Part shown: piece by piece, positions 15,075 through 23,561 of the stretch
How the letters are laid out: each line of letters starts with the position of its first letter
Numbering within the stretch: position 1 is the first letter of the stretch
DNA from: CAZNHL01 sp964572965
GTDB taxonomy: Bacteria > Bacteroidota > Bacteroidia > Cytophagales > UBA9547
Length of the DNA stretch: 41,022 bases
NCBI GenBank assembly: GCA_964572965.1
Contig: CAZNHL010000040.1
Span: 1-41,022, forward strand
Direction of reading: 5' to 3'
Notes under the pieces: model-generated
Seen by the model: only the letters and a program-made list of their open reading frames with translations
Database searches by the model: none
Told to the model about the DNA's origin: nothing
Translations under genes and position numbers: made by a program

Positions 15075-15571
15075 TTTACCCTCAGTTCTTTGAATTCTAA
15101 CCTAACCCTGCTCTTTATACTCTCAGAAAGTACTCCCAACTCCTCTGCCACCTCTTCATAACAATAACCTTTAAACATAACTAATTTTAATGCTTTAGGT
15201 TCAAAAACTTGCTGTGATTCAGGTAAAATATCAGCTATTGCCACTTTTTCTCCTGAATTTACGGATTCATTCAGTGTATCGGATTTCCTTGCCTTGTTAA
15301 TTTCAATTGCCCGGGTCCGTACAATGCTCATCATCCAGGCAAAAAAATATCCTTTAGAAATATCGTAGTTCCTGATTTTACTACCAATCTCAACGAAAGA
15401 TTCCATCAATACATCATCCGCAGTTTTTTCATCTTCTACAATTCTGCTGATAATTCCCAGAAATACAGGAGCATACTTATCATAGAGCGCATCAAGTGCC
15501 TGATGACTGCCTTTTTGAATAGCAGTAATTAACTCTGCTTCTGTATATTTCCGAATGCTGTTTTCTGACAT
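15071..15571 (-). CDS. ECF-type RNA polymerase sigma factor
   Basis: A 166-residue sigma-70 family factor with only regions 2 and 4. Region 2 spans about 29-93 (LYDKYAPVFLGIISRI, then ADDVLMESFVEIGSKI and FFAWMMSIVRTRAIE). Region 4 spans about 113-166 with the helix-turn-helix GYCYEEVAEELGVLSESIKSRVRLEFKELR. It would direct RNA polymerase to a small regulon, held in check by the overlapping cupin anti-sigma gene. Autoregulation is likely but no promoter motif is certain; a palindrome CAAAGCTTTG (15607-15616) and a GAAC just upstream of it (15617-15620, minus strand) lie 36-49 bp before the start. The 258-bp gap to ftsZ otherwise holds only the ftsZ terminator. Confidence 0.9.
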   Translation of the reverse strand: MSENSIRKYTEAELITAIQKGSHQALDALYDKYAPVFLGIISRIVEDEKTADDVLMESFVEIGSKIRNYDISKGYFFAWMMSIVRTRAIEINKARKSDTLNESVNSGEKVAIADILPESQQVFEPKALKLVMFKGYCYEEVAEELGVLSESIKSRVRLEFKELRVK

Positions 15572-15772
15572 AAATTAAAAAAAATGCAATATACTTAACT
15601 AAAATACAAAGCTTTGTTCTTAAATCAAACTCAGTTCAAAGAGTGATTACAATTGCCCCAATAGTGTCTTCCCAATACTTTTATGATTGCCGCGGACTTT
15701 CCATACCACATAAAATTCAGGAAGGTTGTTCTTTCCTGGACGGCCTCCGGGAAAATAAAAGCTTTAAAACCT

Positions 15773-15803
15773 AAAAAGCCATCCCTAAGAGGGATGGCTT
15801 TTT
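15773..15803 (-). terminator. terminator of the dcw cluster, after ftsZ
   Basis: A 14-bp perfect stem (15773-15786 with 15790-15803) with an A-run, an AGCCATCCCT core and a T-run, 27 bp beyond the ftsZ stop codon on the minus strand. It closes the long mraZ-to-ftsZ series. Confidence 0.9.
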
Positions 15804-15829
15804 AACTTTGCTAAACGTGTGGACCAGAT

Positions 15830-17530
15830 TTAATCCACATTATCGTGCAGGAATTTATTATTCCCTAATATCTCATTATCATCATTCAAATTGAAGCGGG
15901 AAATATTACGCTCAGAAGAATGTGGTGTATTGTCCAAAGTAACACCCATACGCATAAATGCAGGTACATCTAAGCGGTGACGGAATTCTTCAGGATCATT
16001 ATAAGCATGCTGTAAGTTTCGGCTCAGGTTTTTCAGACGTTCAAGTCTATCCTGCTGCTGCTCTTTCAGCTGTTGTTTTTGATTATTATCCTGGAAAAAG
16101 TCATTAAAAAGTGTTGTCTGCTGCGGTACAGACTTCTCTGCCGGCACATTTGCCGCATCATTCTTTTCAACAACAGTATAAGAACTGTCCAGATCGAAAG
16201 TTACCGTACTATTTGATTTATTCGGAGTTTGTTCAACACGTACTTCACGCGCAGACTGGTCTTCCATTGCCGGAGGTGTATAATTTCCTTCAGTTGAAGA
16301 AGGAGATTGCGGCTCCGAACGATCAATAACAGTATATGCCTGCGGCTCAGGAATAGTATTAGACTTACCGCTTTCCAGATCCACGATTGTACGAGTTGAA
16401 TTGCTATTAGCAGAATCGTGAATCGGCGGAATGATCGGAGCATCATGGATCGGCGGAATAATTGGCGCTTCTGCAACCGGAGAAATAATAGGTGCAACAA
16501 TTGGTGCAGCCGCAACAGGAGCCTCAAAAACAGGAACAGGCTTTTTCTCCTCACCTATTTCAAAACCTGTTGCAATAACAGTCACACGAATACTTTCACC
16601 TAAATGGTGATCCATGGCAATACCGTGAATCATATCGTAATCATCACCGCCTGCTCTTTCTGCAAGATATTCAGTAATTTCGCCTACTTCATCCATAGTA
16701 ATTTCCATCTGCTCGCCATAAGCGATTGACAAAAGAATTCTTTTGGCACCACAGATATCAGTATTATTCAACAAAGGAGACGACAACGCTTCTTCAATAG
16801 CACGGTTAGCACGGTTAGTGCCTGATGCTACGCCAGAACCCATTACAGCCGTACCTGCATCTTTCATTACTGTCCGCACATCGTTAAAGTCAATATTGAC
16901 ATCACCTGCTACAGTAATAATATCAGCAATACTTCTTGCGCCGTTGGTCAAAACGTTATCTGCTTTTGAGAATGCATCACGGATACCAAGGTTTCCGAAT
17001 ACGTCTTTCAGCTTGTCGTTCATGATCACCAACACTGTATCGCAATACTGTTTCAGTTCTGCAATACCCTGTTCTGCCTGAAGCTTTTTCTTTTTACCTT
17101 CCCATCCAAAAGGAACGGTAACAATGCCCACTGTAAGGATATCAAGATCTCTTGCCACTTTTGCAATTTCAGGAGCTGCTCCGGTACCTGTACCACCACC
17201 CATTCCGGCAGTAATAAATACCATTTTAGTATCCTGGCTTAAAAGAGTTCTGATCTCTTCTTTACTTTCTATTGCTGCGTTCTTTCCACGGGCAGGATCA
17301 GCTCCTGCACCAAGACCTTCAGTAAGATCCTTTCCAATTTGTAATTTGGTAGGAATCGGACTGCTCTTAAGCGCTTGAATATCAGTATTACACACAACAA
17401 ACTCGACATCCTTGATGCCTTGGTTAAACATGTGGTTAACTGCGTTGGATCCACCTCCACCAACACCGATCACTTTAATGATAGATTTGTTCGTATTGGG
17501 TAGGTCAAACTTATAAGATACGTTAAGCAT
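15830..17530 (-). CDS. ftsZ: cell division GTPase FtsZ
   Basis: A 566-residue tubulin homologue that polymerises into the Z ring at midcell. The GTP-binding core runs to about residue 330: IGVGGGGSNAVNHM (21-34), the tubulin signature GGGTGTG (111-117), and the T7-loop region NVDIDFNDV-like segment NINFNDV written here as VNIDFNDVRTVM. An unusually long linker (about 335-515) follows, rich in Pro, Ile, Ala, Gln and Asn, with two PIIPPIHD repeats. The conserved C-terminal peptide is DVPAFMR (521-527), the expected binding site for FtsA, and ~39 further residues come after it. It is last in the cluster, 53 bp after ftsA, and is followed by the terminator. Confidence 0.97.
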   Translation of the reverse strand: MLNVSYKFDLPNTNKSIIKVIGVGGGGSNAVNHMFNQGIKDVEFVVCNTDIQALKSSPIPTKLQIGKDLTEGLGAGADPARGKNAAIESKEEIRTLLSQDTKMVFITAGMGGGTGTGAAPEIAKVARDLDILTVGIVTVPFGWEGKKKKLQAEQGIAELKQYCDTVLVIMNDKLKDVFGNLGIRDAFSKADNVLTNGARSIADIITVAGDVNIDFNDVRTVMKDAGTAVMGSGVASGTNRANRAIEEALSSPLLNNTDICGAKRILLSIAYGEQMEITMDEVGEITEYLAERAGGDDYDMIHGIAMDHHLGESIRVTVIATGFEIGEEKKPVPVFEAPVAAAPIVAPIISPVAEAPIIPPIHDAPIIPPIHDSANSNSTRTIVDLESGKSNTIPEPQAYTVIDRSEPQSPSSTEGNYTPPAMEDQSAREVRVEQTPNKSNSTVTFDLDSSYTVVEKNDAANVPAEKSVPQQTTLFNDFFQDNNQKQQLKEQQQDRLERLKNLSRNLQHAYNDPEEFRHRLDVPAFMRMGVTLDNTPHSSERNISRFNLNDDNEILGNNKFLHDNVD

Positions 17531-17583
17531 AAAAGTCGGTTTAGCTATGTAAATATAATGTTAATAATTTGTTGATAAAAGCC

Positions 17584-18936
17584 TTAATAGTTGGTTTTAT
17601 CATCAAAATCATCAATTAAAATACTTTTTGTTTTGTTTAAAATGTCTTTCAGGAAATTAGCTTTCATTGACGGCAGAGTAACCTTGATATCTGTTTTAGA
17701 TTTACCCGGATTATTCGCTGTGGGACTCGACCAATTTCCATTGGTAGTTACCCTTTCAGCATACTGGTTTTCTCTTTCGTCTAAAGCCTGATAGCCACCT
17801 AACACTAAACCAACTGTTGTTGCATACATCGGGCTTTTCACTGCATCAATTTTAGAACGCCCCAAGTGTTCGTTAGGGTATCCGATACGCGTTTCCAAAC
17901 CTGTCATATACTCAAACAATTGACGCAAATGCTGCAATTGTGAACCACCTCCCGTGATTACAATACCTCCTGCCAGTTTTTTCTGATAACCGGACAAAAG
18001 GATTTCTGACATTACCAATTGAGTAATTTCCTCCATGCGCGCCTGGATAATATAAGCCAGGTTTCTCACAGATATTTCTTTAGGTTCACGGTTACGCAAG
18101 CCCGGGATCGAGATGATCTCATTTGAGTTTGCTTCTTTCGCGATTGCCTTGCCAAATTTTACTTTCAACTGTTCAGCCTGCTGGGTCATTACCTGCAAAC
18201 CTTCCTTGATATCCTGTGTGATGATGTTACCTCCAAATGGAATGACTGCTGTATGGCGGATAATTCCGTCATAGAAGATAGCCACGTCAGTAGTACCGCC
18301 ACCGATATCTACCAATACAACTCCTGCTTCTTTTTCCTCTTCGCTCAATACGGCAAGGCTTGAAGACAATGGCTCAAGGATCAGGCTTTCTACTTCAAGA
18401 CCTGCTCTTCTTACACATTTGTTGATGTTGTTGATATTGGTTGTATTTGCTGTGATCACGTGGAAATCTGCTTCCAGACGAACGCCTGACATACCAACCG
18501 GATCTTTGATTCCCTCTTCGTAATCAACAATGTAGTCCTGAGGCATTACGTGAATAATCTCGTTGCCCGGAGGAATTACAATTTTGTACATATCCTGCGT
18601 TAAGCGATTAAGGTCTTCTAAAGAGATTTCTTCATCGTTTCCTTTAGGACGGATAATACTGCCATGGTGCTTTGAGCTGCGGATATGCTGTCCTGCGATA
18701 CCGACATTCACTACAGCAATGTCGATGCCTGACTGCTCGCTGGCTTCTTTGATTGCTTTTTCGATCGCCATCACTGTTTTATCAATGTTGACAACGACGC
18801 CACGGCTCACTCCTTCTGAAACCGCTTTACCCATGCCCAGGATTTCCAGTTTCCCGAACTGATTCTTTTGTCCTACTATAGCGCAGATTTTGGTAGTTCC
18901 AATATCCAGACCGACAACAATTTTCCCGTTTTCCAT
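17584..18936 (-). CDS. ftsA: cell division protein FtsA
   Basis: A 450-residue actin-like ATPase that tethers FtsZ filaments to the inner membrane. The phosphate-1 motif is GLDIGTTKICAIVG (9-22). The second phosphate loop is VVLVDIGGGTTDVAIF (about 206-221) and the adenosine motif is GGIVITGGGSQLQHL (about 327). The FtsA-specific 1C subdomain lies between. After the core comes a polar linker and a C-terminal segment MKANFLKDILNKTKSIL that can form the amphipathic membrane-targeting helix. It lies between ftsQ (10 bp) and ftsZ (53 bp) in the usual order. Confidence 0.96.
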   Translation of the reverse strand: MENGKIVVGLDIGTTKICAIVGQKNQFGKLEILGMGKAVSEGVSRGVVVNIDKTVMAIEKAIKEASEQSGIDIAVVNVGIAGQHIRSSKHHGSIIRPKGNDEEISLEDLNRLTQDMYKIVIPPGNEIIHVMPQDYIVDYEEGIKDPVGMSGVRLEADFHVITANTTNINNINKCVRRAGLEVESLILEPLSSSLAVLSEEEKEAGVVLVDIGGGTTDVAIFYDGIIRHTAVIPFGGNIITQDIKEGLQVMTQQAEQLKVKFGKAIAKEANSNEIISIPGLRNREPKEISVRNLAYIIQARMEEITQLVMSEILLSGYQKKLAGGIVITGGGSQLQHLRQLFEYMTGLETRIGYPNEHLGRSKIDAVKSPMYATTVGLVLGGYQALDERENQYAERVTTNGNWSSPTANNPGKSKTDIKVTLPSMKANFLKDILNKTKSILIDDFDDKTNY

Positions 18937-18946
18937 ATGAATAAAA

Positions 18947-19732
18947 CTATTCTGTGATGATTTGATTATGATATTTTAAATTGACTTTTCTATACTTCTG
19001 CCAGCCTTTCACCGGTATGATCTTCTCATAGAAGATTTTTATTTTCGAAAACTTTAAATCCAGATCTTCCGGCGGTCCAAGTTCAAAAACCTGATCCCCG
19101 ATCTGTGGGTAAATGTAAATATTCCCATCTGAGTCCAAAGAGATCTGTGACACCAGGGTTTTCATAAACTGATCTGCATCTATTTTTGTCAGCAGTTCAA
19201 AATATGGCTTTGTAATTGTATCCTTACCGAAATTCCCTTCAGGAAACTTATTGGTAAAAGAGCCGTCAACAATTGGTACTCTGGCAGTAAACCTGTCTGA
19301 AAGCGGCACATAAGTTCCGTAATCACTGATGTAATAATCATTACCATATGTTTTCATGATGCGGGCAATAGGGCGGCACTGTTGTACATCTACTATCAAA
19401 TCTCCTTTAACATCACGATACACTTCCACATTATGGGCAAATGCATTTTTCTTTACTCTTTTCTCAAGCTCTTTCAGGTTTATTCTTGCATGATTATCCC
19501 CTACCAGTTCTTCTTTTTTATTGTTAGTTAACAGGTTCCGTACATCACTATCGTCAATAAAATAATTATCATACTCCTTATCGATGTGAATACTGATATT
19601 TTCAATTGTCCGGCCTTCATGTCTGCTTTCTACAAAACCCACTGCTACTAATACCGCAATGAAGCCAAGGAATGGCATCACTACTTCTTTGTAGCGGATT
19701 CTTTTGAGAGTATTGATGAATCGTTTAAACAT
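18947..19732 (-). CDS. ftsQ: cell division protein FtsQ
   Basis: A 261-residue bitopic protein. A basic N-terminal cytoplasmic tail (KRFINTLKRIRYKE) precedes one transmembrane helix (about 18-34, VVMPFLGFIAVLVAVGF). The periplasmic part begins with a POTRA-type region (IENISIHIDKEYDNYFIDDSDVR, split at about residues 43-65) and continues through YRDVKGDLIVDVQQCRPIA and YYISDYGTYVPLSD, which match the FtsQ/DivIB beta domain. FtsQ bridges early and late division proteins, with FtsL and FtsB, at the septum. The gene starts 36 bp after the murC stop; that gap holds most of a five-copy heptamer repeat. Sequence conservation is low, as is normal for FtsQ, so position in the cluster weighs heavily. 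Confidence 0.9.
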   Translation of the reverse strand: MFKRFINTLKRIRYKEVVMPFLGFIAVLVAVGFVESRHEGRTIENISIHIDKEYDNYFIDDSDVRNLLTNNKKEELVGDNHARINLKELEKRVKKNAFAHNVEVYRDVKGDLIVDVQQCRPIARIMKTYGNDYYISDYGTYVPLSDRFTARVPIVDGSFTNKFPEGNFGKDTITKPYFELLTKIDADQFMKTLVSQISLDSDGNIYIYPQIGDQVFELGPPEDLDLKFSKIKIFYEKIIPVKGWQKYRKVNLKYHNQIITE

Positions 19733-19736
19733 TAAA

Positions 19737-19771
19737 GTTGTTAGTTGTTAGTTGTTAGTTGTTAGTTGTTA
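19737..19771. repeat. five tandem copies of a 7-bp unit at the murC/ftsQ junction
   Basis: GTTGTTA is repeated five times without mismatch (TAACAAC on the coding strand). The right-hand end supplies the murC stop codon (19769-19771), and the left-hand end stops 4 bp before the ftsQ start at 19732. Confidence 0.95.
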
Positions 19772-21127
19772 GTTTAATGTTTCTTTTATCTTTTGTATAT
19801 AAGTATCTATGTCGCCGGCGCCGATTGTCAGCAATACATCTGTCTCATGTTTTGCAAGCGTTTCCAACAGGTTCTCTTTTTTGATACTTTGCTTTTCTTT
19901 GCTGGTAATGTCTTTGAAAACTATTTCAGAGCTCACTCCTTCTATCGGCAATTCTCTTGCAGGATAAATATCCAGTAAGATGACACTGTCAGCAATACTC
20001 AGACTATCAGCAAACTCCTTTGCAAAGTCACGGGTACGTGTGAACAAATGCGGTTGGAATATTGCTGTTACTTTTTTGTCCGGATAAAGTGCTTTTACTG
20101 ATTTCAGAAAAGCTTCCACTTCTGCCGGGTGATGAGCATAATCATCAATCAGCAAAGTCTGACCCTCTCTTTTATGGTACTCAAAACGTCTTTTCGCACC
20201 ATAGAAAGTCTCCACGCCGATTCTCAGTTGTTCCAATGAAATTCCGAACTCCACGCAGCAAGCCATTGCTGCCACTGCGTTTTCAATATTGTGAAAACCG
20301 GGAGCCGCCATTTTGATATTGTTCAGGCGAGTACCGTCTTTCTGAACAAAATCGAACCAGAAAGCACCGTTTTCAACTTTTACATTTTCAGCGAAATAAT
20401 TTCCTTCATTTACACCGTAGCGTAAACCTTTCGATTTAGCAGGCTGTGTATAGTCAAGGCCATTCATCATGATCACAGTGTCTTTAACCTGCGCAATGAA
20501 AGCATTGAATGATTTTTTGATCTCATCAAAATCACCATAGATATCCAGGTGATCTGCATCCATAGAAGTAACTGCTGCAATATTCGGATGTAAAGTCAGG
20601 AATGAGCGATCAAACTCATCAGCCTCCACAACAACCGGATCAGAAGGCCCGCCGATGAGCATGTTTGTTCCAAAGTTCACTGAAATACCACCCAGAAAAG
20701 CACTGCAATTTACACCCGCAGTGCGGAGTAAATGTGCTACCATGGTTGAGGTAGTTGTTTTACCATGCGTTCCGGCAATGGCTATGGTGAAGTAGTTTTG
20801 TGTGATCAGTCCCAGAATCTGGGAACGTTTCTGCACATTATAACCGCCATCCACAAAATAGCGATACTCAATATTGTCTTGCGGAACAGCAGGTGTATAA
20901 ACTACCAGTGTTTTTTCTTTCTGATAAAAAGCTGAAGGAATACGCCCTACTTTGTTGTCAAAATGGACATCAATACCTTCCTGAGCCAGTGCATCTGTAA
21001 GTGCCGTTGGTGTTTTATCGTAGCCGCCTACATTGAAACCCTGTTGTTTAAACCAACGGGCCAGGGCTGACATACCGATTCCTCCGATACCCAGAAAATA
21101 GACGTTATGTATATCTTTTAACTGCAC
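19769..21127 (-). CDS. murC: UDP-N-acetylmuramate--L-alanine ligase
   Basis: A 452-residue Mur ligase that adds L-Ala to UDP-MurNAc with ATP, the first amino-acid step of peptidoglycan precursor synthesis in the cytoplasm. The N-terminal UDP-binding motif is GIGGIGMSALA (13-23). The ATP-binding P-loop is AGTHGKTTTSTM (118-129). EADEFDRSFL and DHLDIYGDFDEI contribute metal ligands, and LLIDDYAHHPAEVEA is the MurC-specific C-terminal motif. The length is normal. It follows murG with a 4-bp gap, and its stop codon lies inside a heptamer repeat. Confidence 0.97.
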   Translation of the reverse strand: MQLKDIHNVYFLGIGGIGMSALARWFKQQGFNVGGYDKTPTALTDALAQEGIDVHFDNKVGRIPSAFYQKEKTLVVYTPAVPQDNIEYRYFVDGGYNVQKRSQILGLITQNYFTIAIAGTHGKTTTSTMVAHLLRTAGVNCSAFLGGISVNFGTNMLIGGPSDPVVVEADEFDRSFLTLHPNIAAVTSMDADHLDIYGDFDEIKKSFNAFIAQVKDTVIMMNGLDYTQPAKSKGLRYGVNEGNYFAENVKVENGAFWFDFVQKDGTRLNNIKMAAPGFHNIENAVAAMACCVEFGISLEQLRIGVETFYGAKRRFEYHKREGQTLLIDDYAHHPAEVEAFLKSVKALYPDKKVTAIFQPHLFTRTRDFAKEFADSLSIADSVILLDIYPARELPIEGVSSEIVFKDITSKEKQSIKKENLLETLAKHETDVLLTIGAGDIDTYIQKIKETLN

Positions 21128-21131
21128 TGTA

Positions 21132-22265
21132 TTATTTAATTAGTTGAATTACTTCGTTTGCTATTGTTTTGGCAGCATCAGGTTTACCCAGATTTGCTAT
21201 GTTTGTTTTTAGCTTTGACTGTTGGCTTTCATCAGCCATTAAAGCCAGAACTGTATCAATCAATTTTTCTCTTGCCTCAGCGTCTGTCACCATCAAGGCT
21301 GCCTCTTTTCTTACCAAAGCCAAAGCATTTTGTGTCTGATGATCTTCAGACACGTTTGGAGAAGGAACCAATACTGCTGTTTTCCCTACCAGGCAAAGCT
21401 CTGAAATTGACAAAGCGCCTGCTCTTGAAATCACCACGTCAGCGGCACCATAAGCCAGGTTCATTTCTTTTATAAAATCAAAAACCTTAGCTTCTCCCCA
21501 ACCATTGCTGTTTGGTAATGGTCTTGTTACTTCTTGTGCTTTAGGAAAGTAAGTCTTTCCCGTTTGCCAGATCAACTGATATCCAGCTGCCTGAATTTTT
21601 TCAAATCCAGCAGCTACACTTTCATTGATTGTGCGCGCACCCAAACTTCCGCCAATTACCAAAATTGTCTTTCTTTCAGCACTCAGTTTAAAATGGAACA
21701 TGGCTGCAAGCCCAAGCATATTTGCTTCTGCCACATCCTGACGGACAGGATTTCCGGTCATCAGTATTTTGTTCTTGGGAAAGAATTTCTCCATTCCGTC
21801 GTAAGCCACACAAATCTTCTTTGCTTTAGAGGCAAGCAACTTATTGGTTACCCCTGCATATGAATTTTGTTCCTGGATCAAAGTCGGTATTCCTGCCGAT
21901 TGCGCTGCCCATAATACAGGACCGCTTGCATAACCGCCCACTCCAACTGCCACATCGGGTTTAAAGTTTTTAATGATCTTTCTCGCTTCCAGTAAACTTC
22001 CGGCAAGTTTGAAAGGGAAACTCACGTTTTTAAGAATATTACTTAAAGAAAATCCGCGTTGGAAGCCGGCTACCGTTAACCCGATAATTTTATATCCGGC
22101 TTGCGGTACTTTCTCCATTTCCATTTTTCCTTCAGCCCCTACAAACAGTATCTCTACATCCGGCAATTCTGCTTTCAGTGCATTGGCAATGGCTACAGCA
22201 GGGAAGATGTGTCCTCCGGTACCGCCTCCGCTGATAATGATCCTGTATGGTCTGTTTTCGCTCAT
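21132..22265 (-). CDS. murG: UDP-GlcNAc:lipid I N-acetylglucosaminyltransferase MurG
   Basis: A 377-residue GT-B fold, family GT28 glycosyltransferase that turns lipid I into lipid II on the cytoplasmic face of the inner membrane. The N-terminal glycine-rich motif is SGGGTGGHIFPA (12-23). GVGGYASGPV, then TLIQEQNSYAGVTNKLL and ILVIGGSLGARTINE (the C-domain G loop) follow. ISRAGALSISEL and PSPNVSEDHQTQNA form the UDP-GlcNAc pocket. It follows ftsW after a 99-bp A+T-rich spacer and precedes murC by 4 bp. Confidence 0.96.
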   Translation of the reverse strand: MSENRPYRIIISGGGTGGHIFPAVAIANALKAELPDVEILFVGAEGKMEMEKVPQAGYKIIGLTVAGFQRGFSLSNILKNVSFPFKLAGSLLEARKIIKNFKPDVAVGVGGYASGPVLWAAQSAGIPTLIQEQNSYAGVTNKLLASKAKKICVAYDGMEKFFPKNKILMTGNPVRQDVAEANMLGLAAMFHFKLSAERKTILVIGGSLGARTINESVAAGFEKIQAAGYQLIWQTGKTYFPKAQEVTRPLPNSNGWGEAKVFDFIKEMNLAYGAADVVISRAGALSISELCLVGKTAVLVPSPNVSEDHQTQNALALVRKEAALMVTDAEAREKLIDTVLALMADESQQSKLKTNIANLGKPDAAKTIANEVIQLIK

Positions 22266-22269
22266 TCTT

Positions 22270-22361
22270 TTTTTATGATTAAAAGATTACAAAATTTGAA
22301 GATTTTAAAATTTCAAGACCCTGTTGTTTCAACCTAATCTTTCAATTTTCAAATCTTACAA
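22270..22361. repeat. A+T-rich imperfect inverted repeat between ftsW and murG
   Basis: The 99-bp spacer consists of two A+T-rich arms of about 35 nt around a short centre near 22316-22335. The left arm begins AAAAGATTACAAAATTTGAA and the complement of the right arm reads TTAAAGATTGTAAGATTTGA, so they match imperfectly as an inverted pair. It could fold in the mRNA between the two genes. No coding potential. Confidence 0.5.
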
Positions 22362-22364
22362 TCT

Positions 22365-23510
22365 TTAATTATTTACTAACTCATTGTCCGGCCCAAACTC
22401 TTTTCCTTCACCTTTGCTTACACTCAGGATGATTCCGATGGAAATACCTGTGAATAAAAGGGATGTCCCTCCCATACTCAGCATTGGCAATGGTAAACCT
22501 GTAATCGGCCCCAGTCCTACGGCTACACCCATGTTGATCATGGACTGAAAGACGAGACTGAAACTGAGTCCGGCCGAGAGCAGTCCTCCAAATGCCCGTT
22601 CACTGTTTGCTACTGCATGCATACCCCGATAGAGTAAGAGCAGGAATAAGCCAAGTACCACTGCTCCTCCAAACAAACCATATTCTTCTATAATAATGGC
22701 ATAGATAAAATCTGAATATGGGTGAGGAAGAAAGTTTCTCTGAGTACTATTTCCCGGTCCCTTACCAAAAGCACCACCTGTTGCAATAGCGATATAACCT
22801 TGCTGTGCCTGAAATGGCACTTCTTTAGCATCGGTAAAACGCTTGATACGGTTAATGGCCGTTTTTCCGCGTTGTCCGAAAGCAAGTGCCAAAGCAATCA
22901 CCAAAACACCGACCATAACGAGCATCATCAGGTATTTCATTGGTACTCTTGCAATGAACATGAGCAGAAAACATGTCACTAGCATTAATAAACCTGTTGA
23001 CATGTTTGACATTAAAATCAAACCACAAATAATACCGCACCAGGCAAGCATCGGGATGATATATTCCCTGATCTCTTCAATATGGTTCTGGCGTTTTGCC
23101 AGGAAACTTGCCAGATAAGAAATCAAAGCGAACTTTGCCAAATCTGATGGCTGGAAAGTAACTCCGATAATCGGGATAGATAACCAGCGGCTCGCGTCAT
23201 TCAGGCTTGTACCAAAACGCCATGAGAAAATCAGCAATGGCACTGATAAGATCAAGGCGAACAAAGACAAACGGGCATAGTATCTGTAATCAATTTTATG
23301 TGCTGCCCACATAGCTGCCAAACCAAGGCACATATAAAAACTGTGTTTCATTAAATAATGCTCAGTATTACCTGACATCATTTTGTAAGCCAGTGTACCT
23401 GTTGCCGAATAAACCACCAGAATGGAAATCACGGACAGGCAGAACACCACGAACCAGATCACCGGATCGCCTTGCAGGTTTCTATTTACCCATGTTTTTA
23501 AATTGTCCAT
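22365..23510 (-). CDS. ftsW: septal peptidoglycan polymerase FtsW
   Basis: A 381-residue (from the chosen start) SEDS-family membrane protein with about ten transmembrane helices; it polymerises glycan strands from lipid II at the septum with FtsI. Marks are LVVYSATGTLAYK in the first helix region, the SEDS segment ITFQPSD-like GVTFQPSDLAKFALI, GGAFGKGPGNSTQRNFLPHP with the catalytic-loop pattern, DFIYAIIIEEYGLFGG and the closing PITGLPLPMLSMGGTSLL. The frame can be extended nine codons to an ATG at 23537, but those codons lie in a repeat-like spacer, so the ATG at 23510 (MDNLKTW) is preferred. Confidence 0.95.
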   Translation of the reverse strand: MDNLKTWVNRNLQGDPVIWFVVFCLSVISILVVYSATGTLAYKMMSGNTEHYLMKHSFYMCLGLAAMWAAHKIDYRYYARLSLFALILSVPLLIFSWRFGTSLNDASRWLSIPIIGVTFQPSDLAKFALISYLASFLAKRQNHIEEIREYIIPMLAWCGIICGLILMSNMSTGLLMLVTCFLLMFIARVPMKYLMMLVMVGVLVIALALAFGQRGKTAINRIKRFTDAKEVPFQAQQGYIAIATGGAFGKGPGNSTQRNFLPHPYSDFIYAIIIEEYGLFGGAVVLGLFLLLLYRGMHAVANSERAFGGLLSAGLSFSLVFQSMINMGVAVGLGPITGLPLPMLSMGGTSLLFTGISIGIILSVSKGEGKEFGPDNELVNN

Positions 23511-23523
23511 TTTCTTTAGTATT

Positions 23524-23549
23524 GAGTCGTTAGTCATGAGTCATGAGAC
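23524..23549. repeat. short repeat in the murD/ftsW spacer
   Basis: The spacer reads GAGTCGTTAGTCATGAGTCA and continues TGAGACC. It contains AGTCATG twice, and GAGTCGTTAGTCA matches GAGTCGTGAGTCA at 1493-1505 in 12 of 13 positions. It resembles other TAGT/AGTCA-rich spacers in this cluster. Confidence 0.5.
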
Positions 23550-23561
23550 CCGGAACAACAG

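Noticed and set aside
15605..15622. CAAAGCTTTG palindrome upstream of the ECF sigma gene as an ECF promoter.
   Set aside because: A GAAC word is present but no matching -10 element can be placed with confidence, so it is not listed as a feature.
16415..16468. Tandem 27-bp units considered as a CRISPR or other repeat element.
   Set aside because: They lie in frame inside the FtsZ linker, there are only two, they abut without spacers, and they differ mainly at synonymous positions.
23511..23537. Nine-codon N-terminal extension of FtsW.
   Set aside because: The extra codons lie in repeat-like spacer DNA; MDNLKTW at 23510 is the natural start just before the first conserved region.
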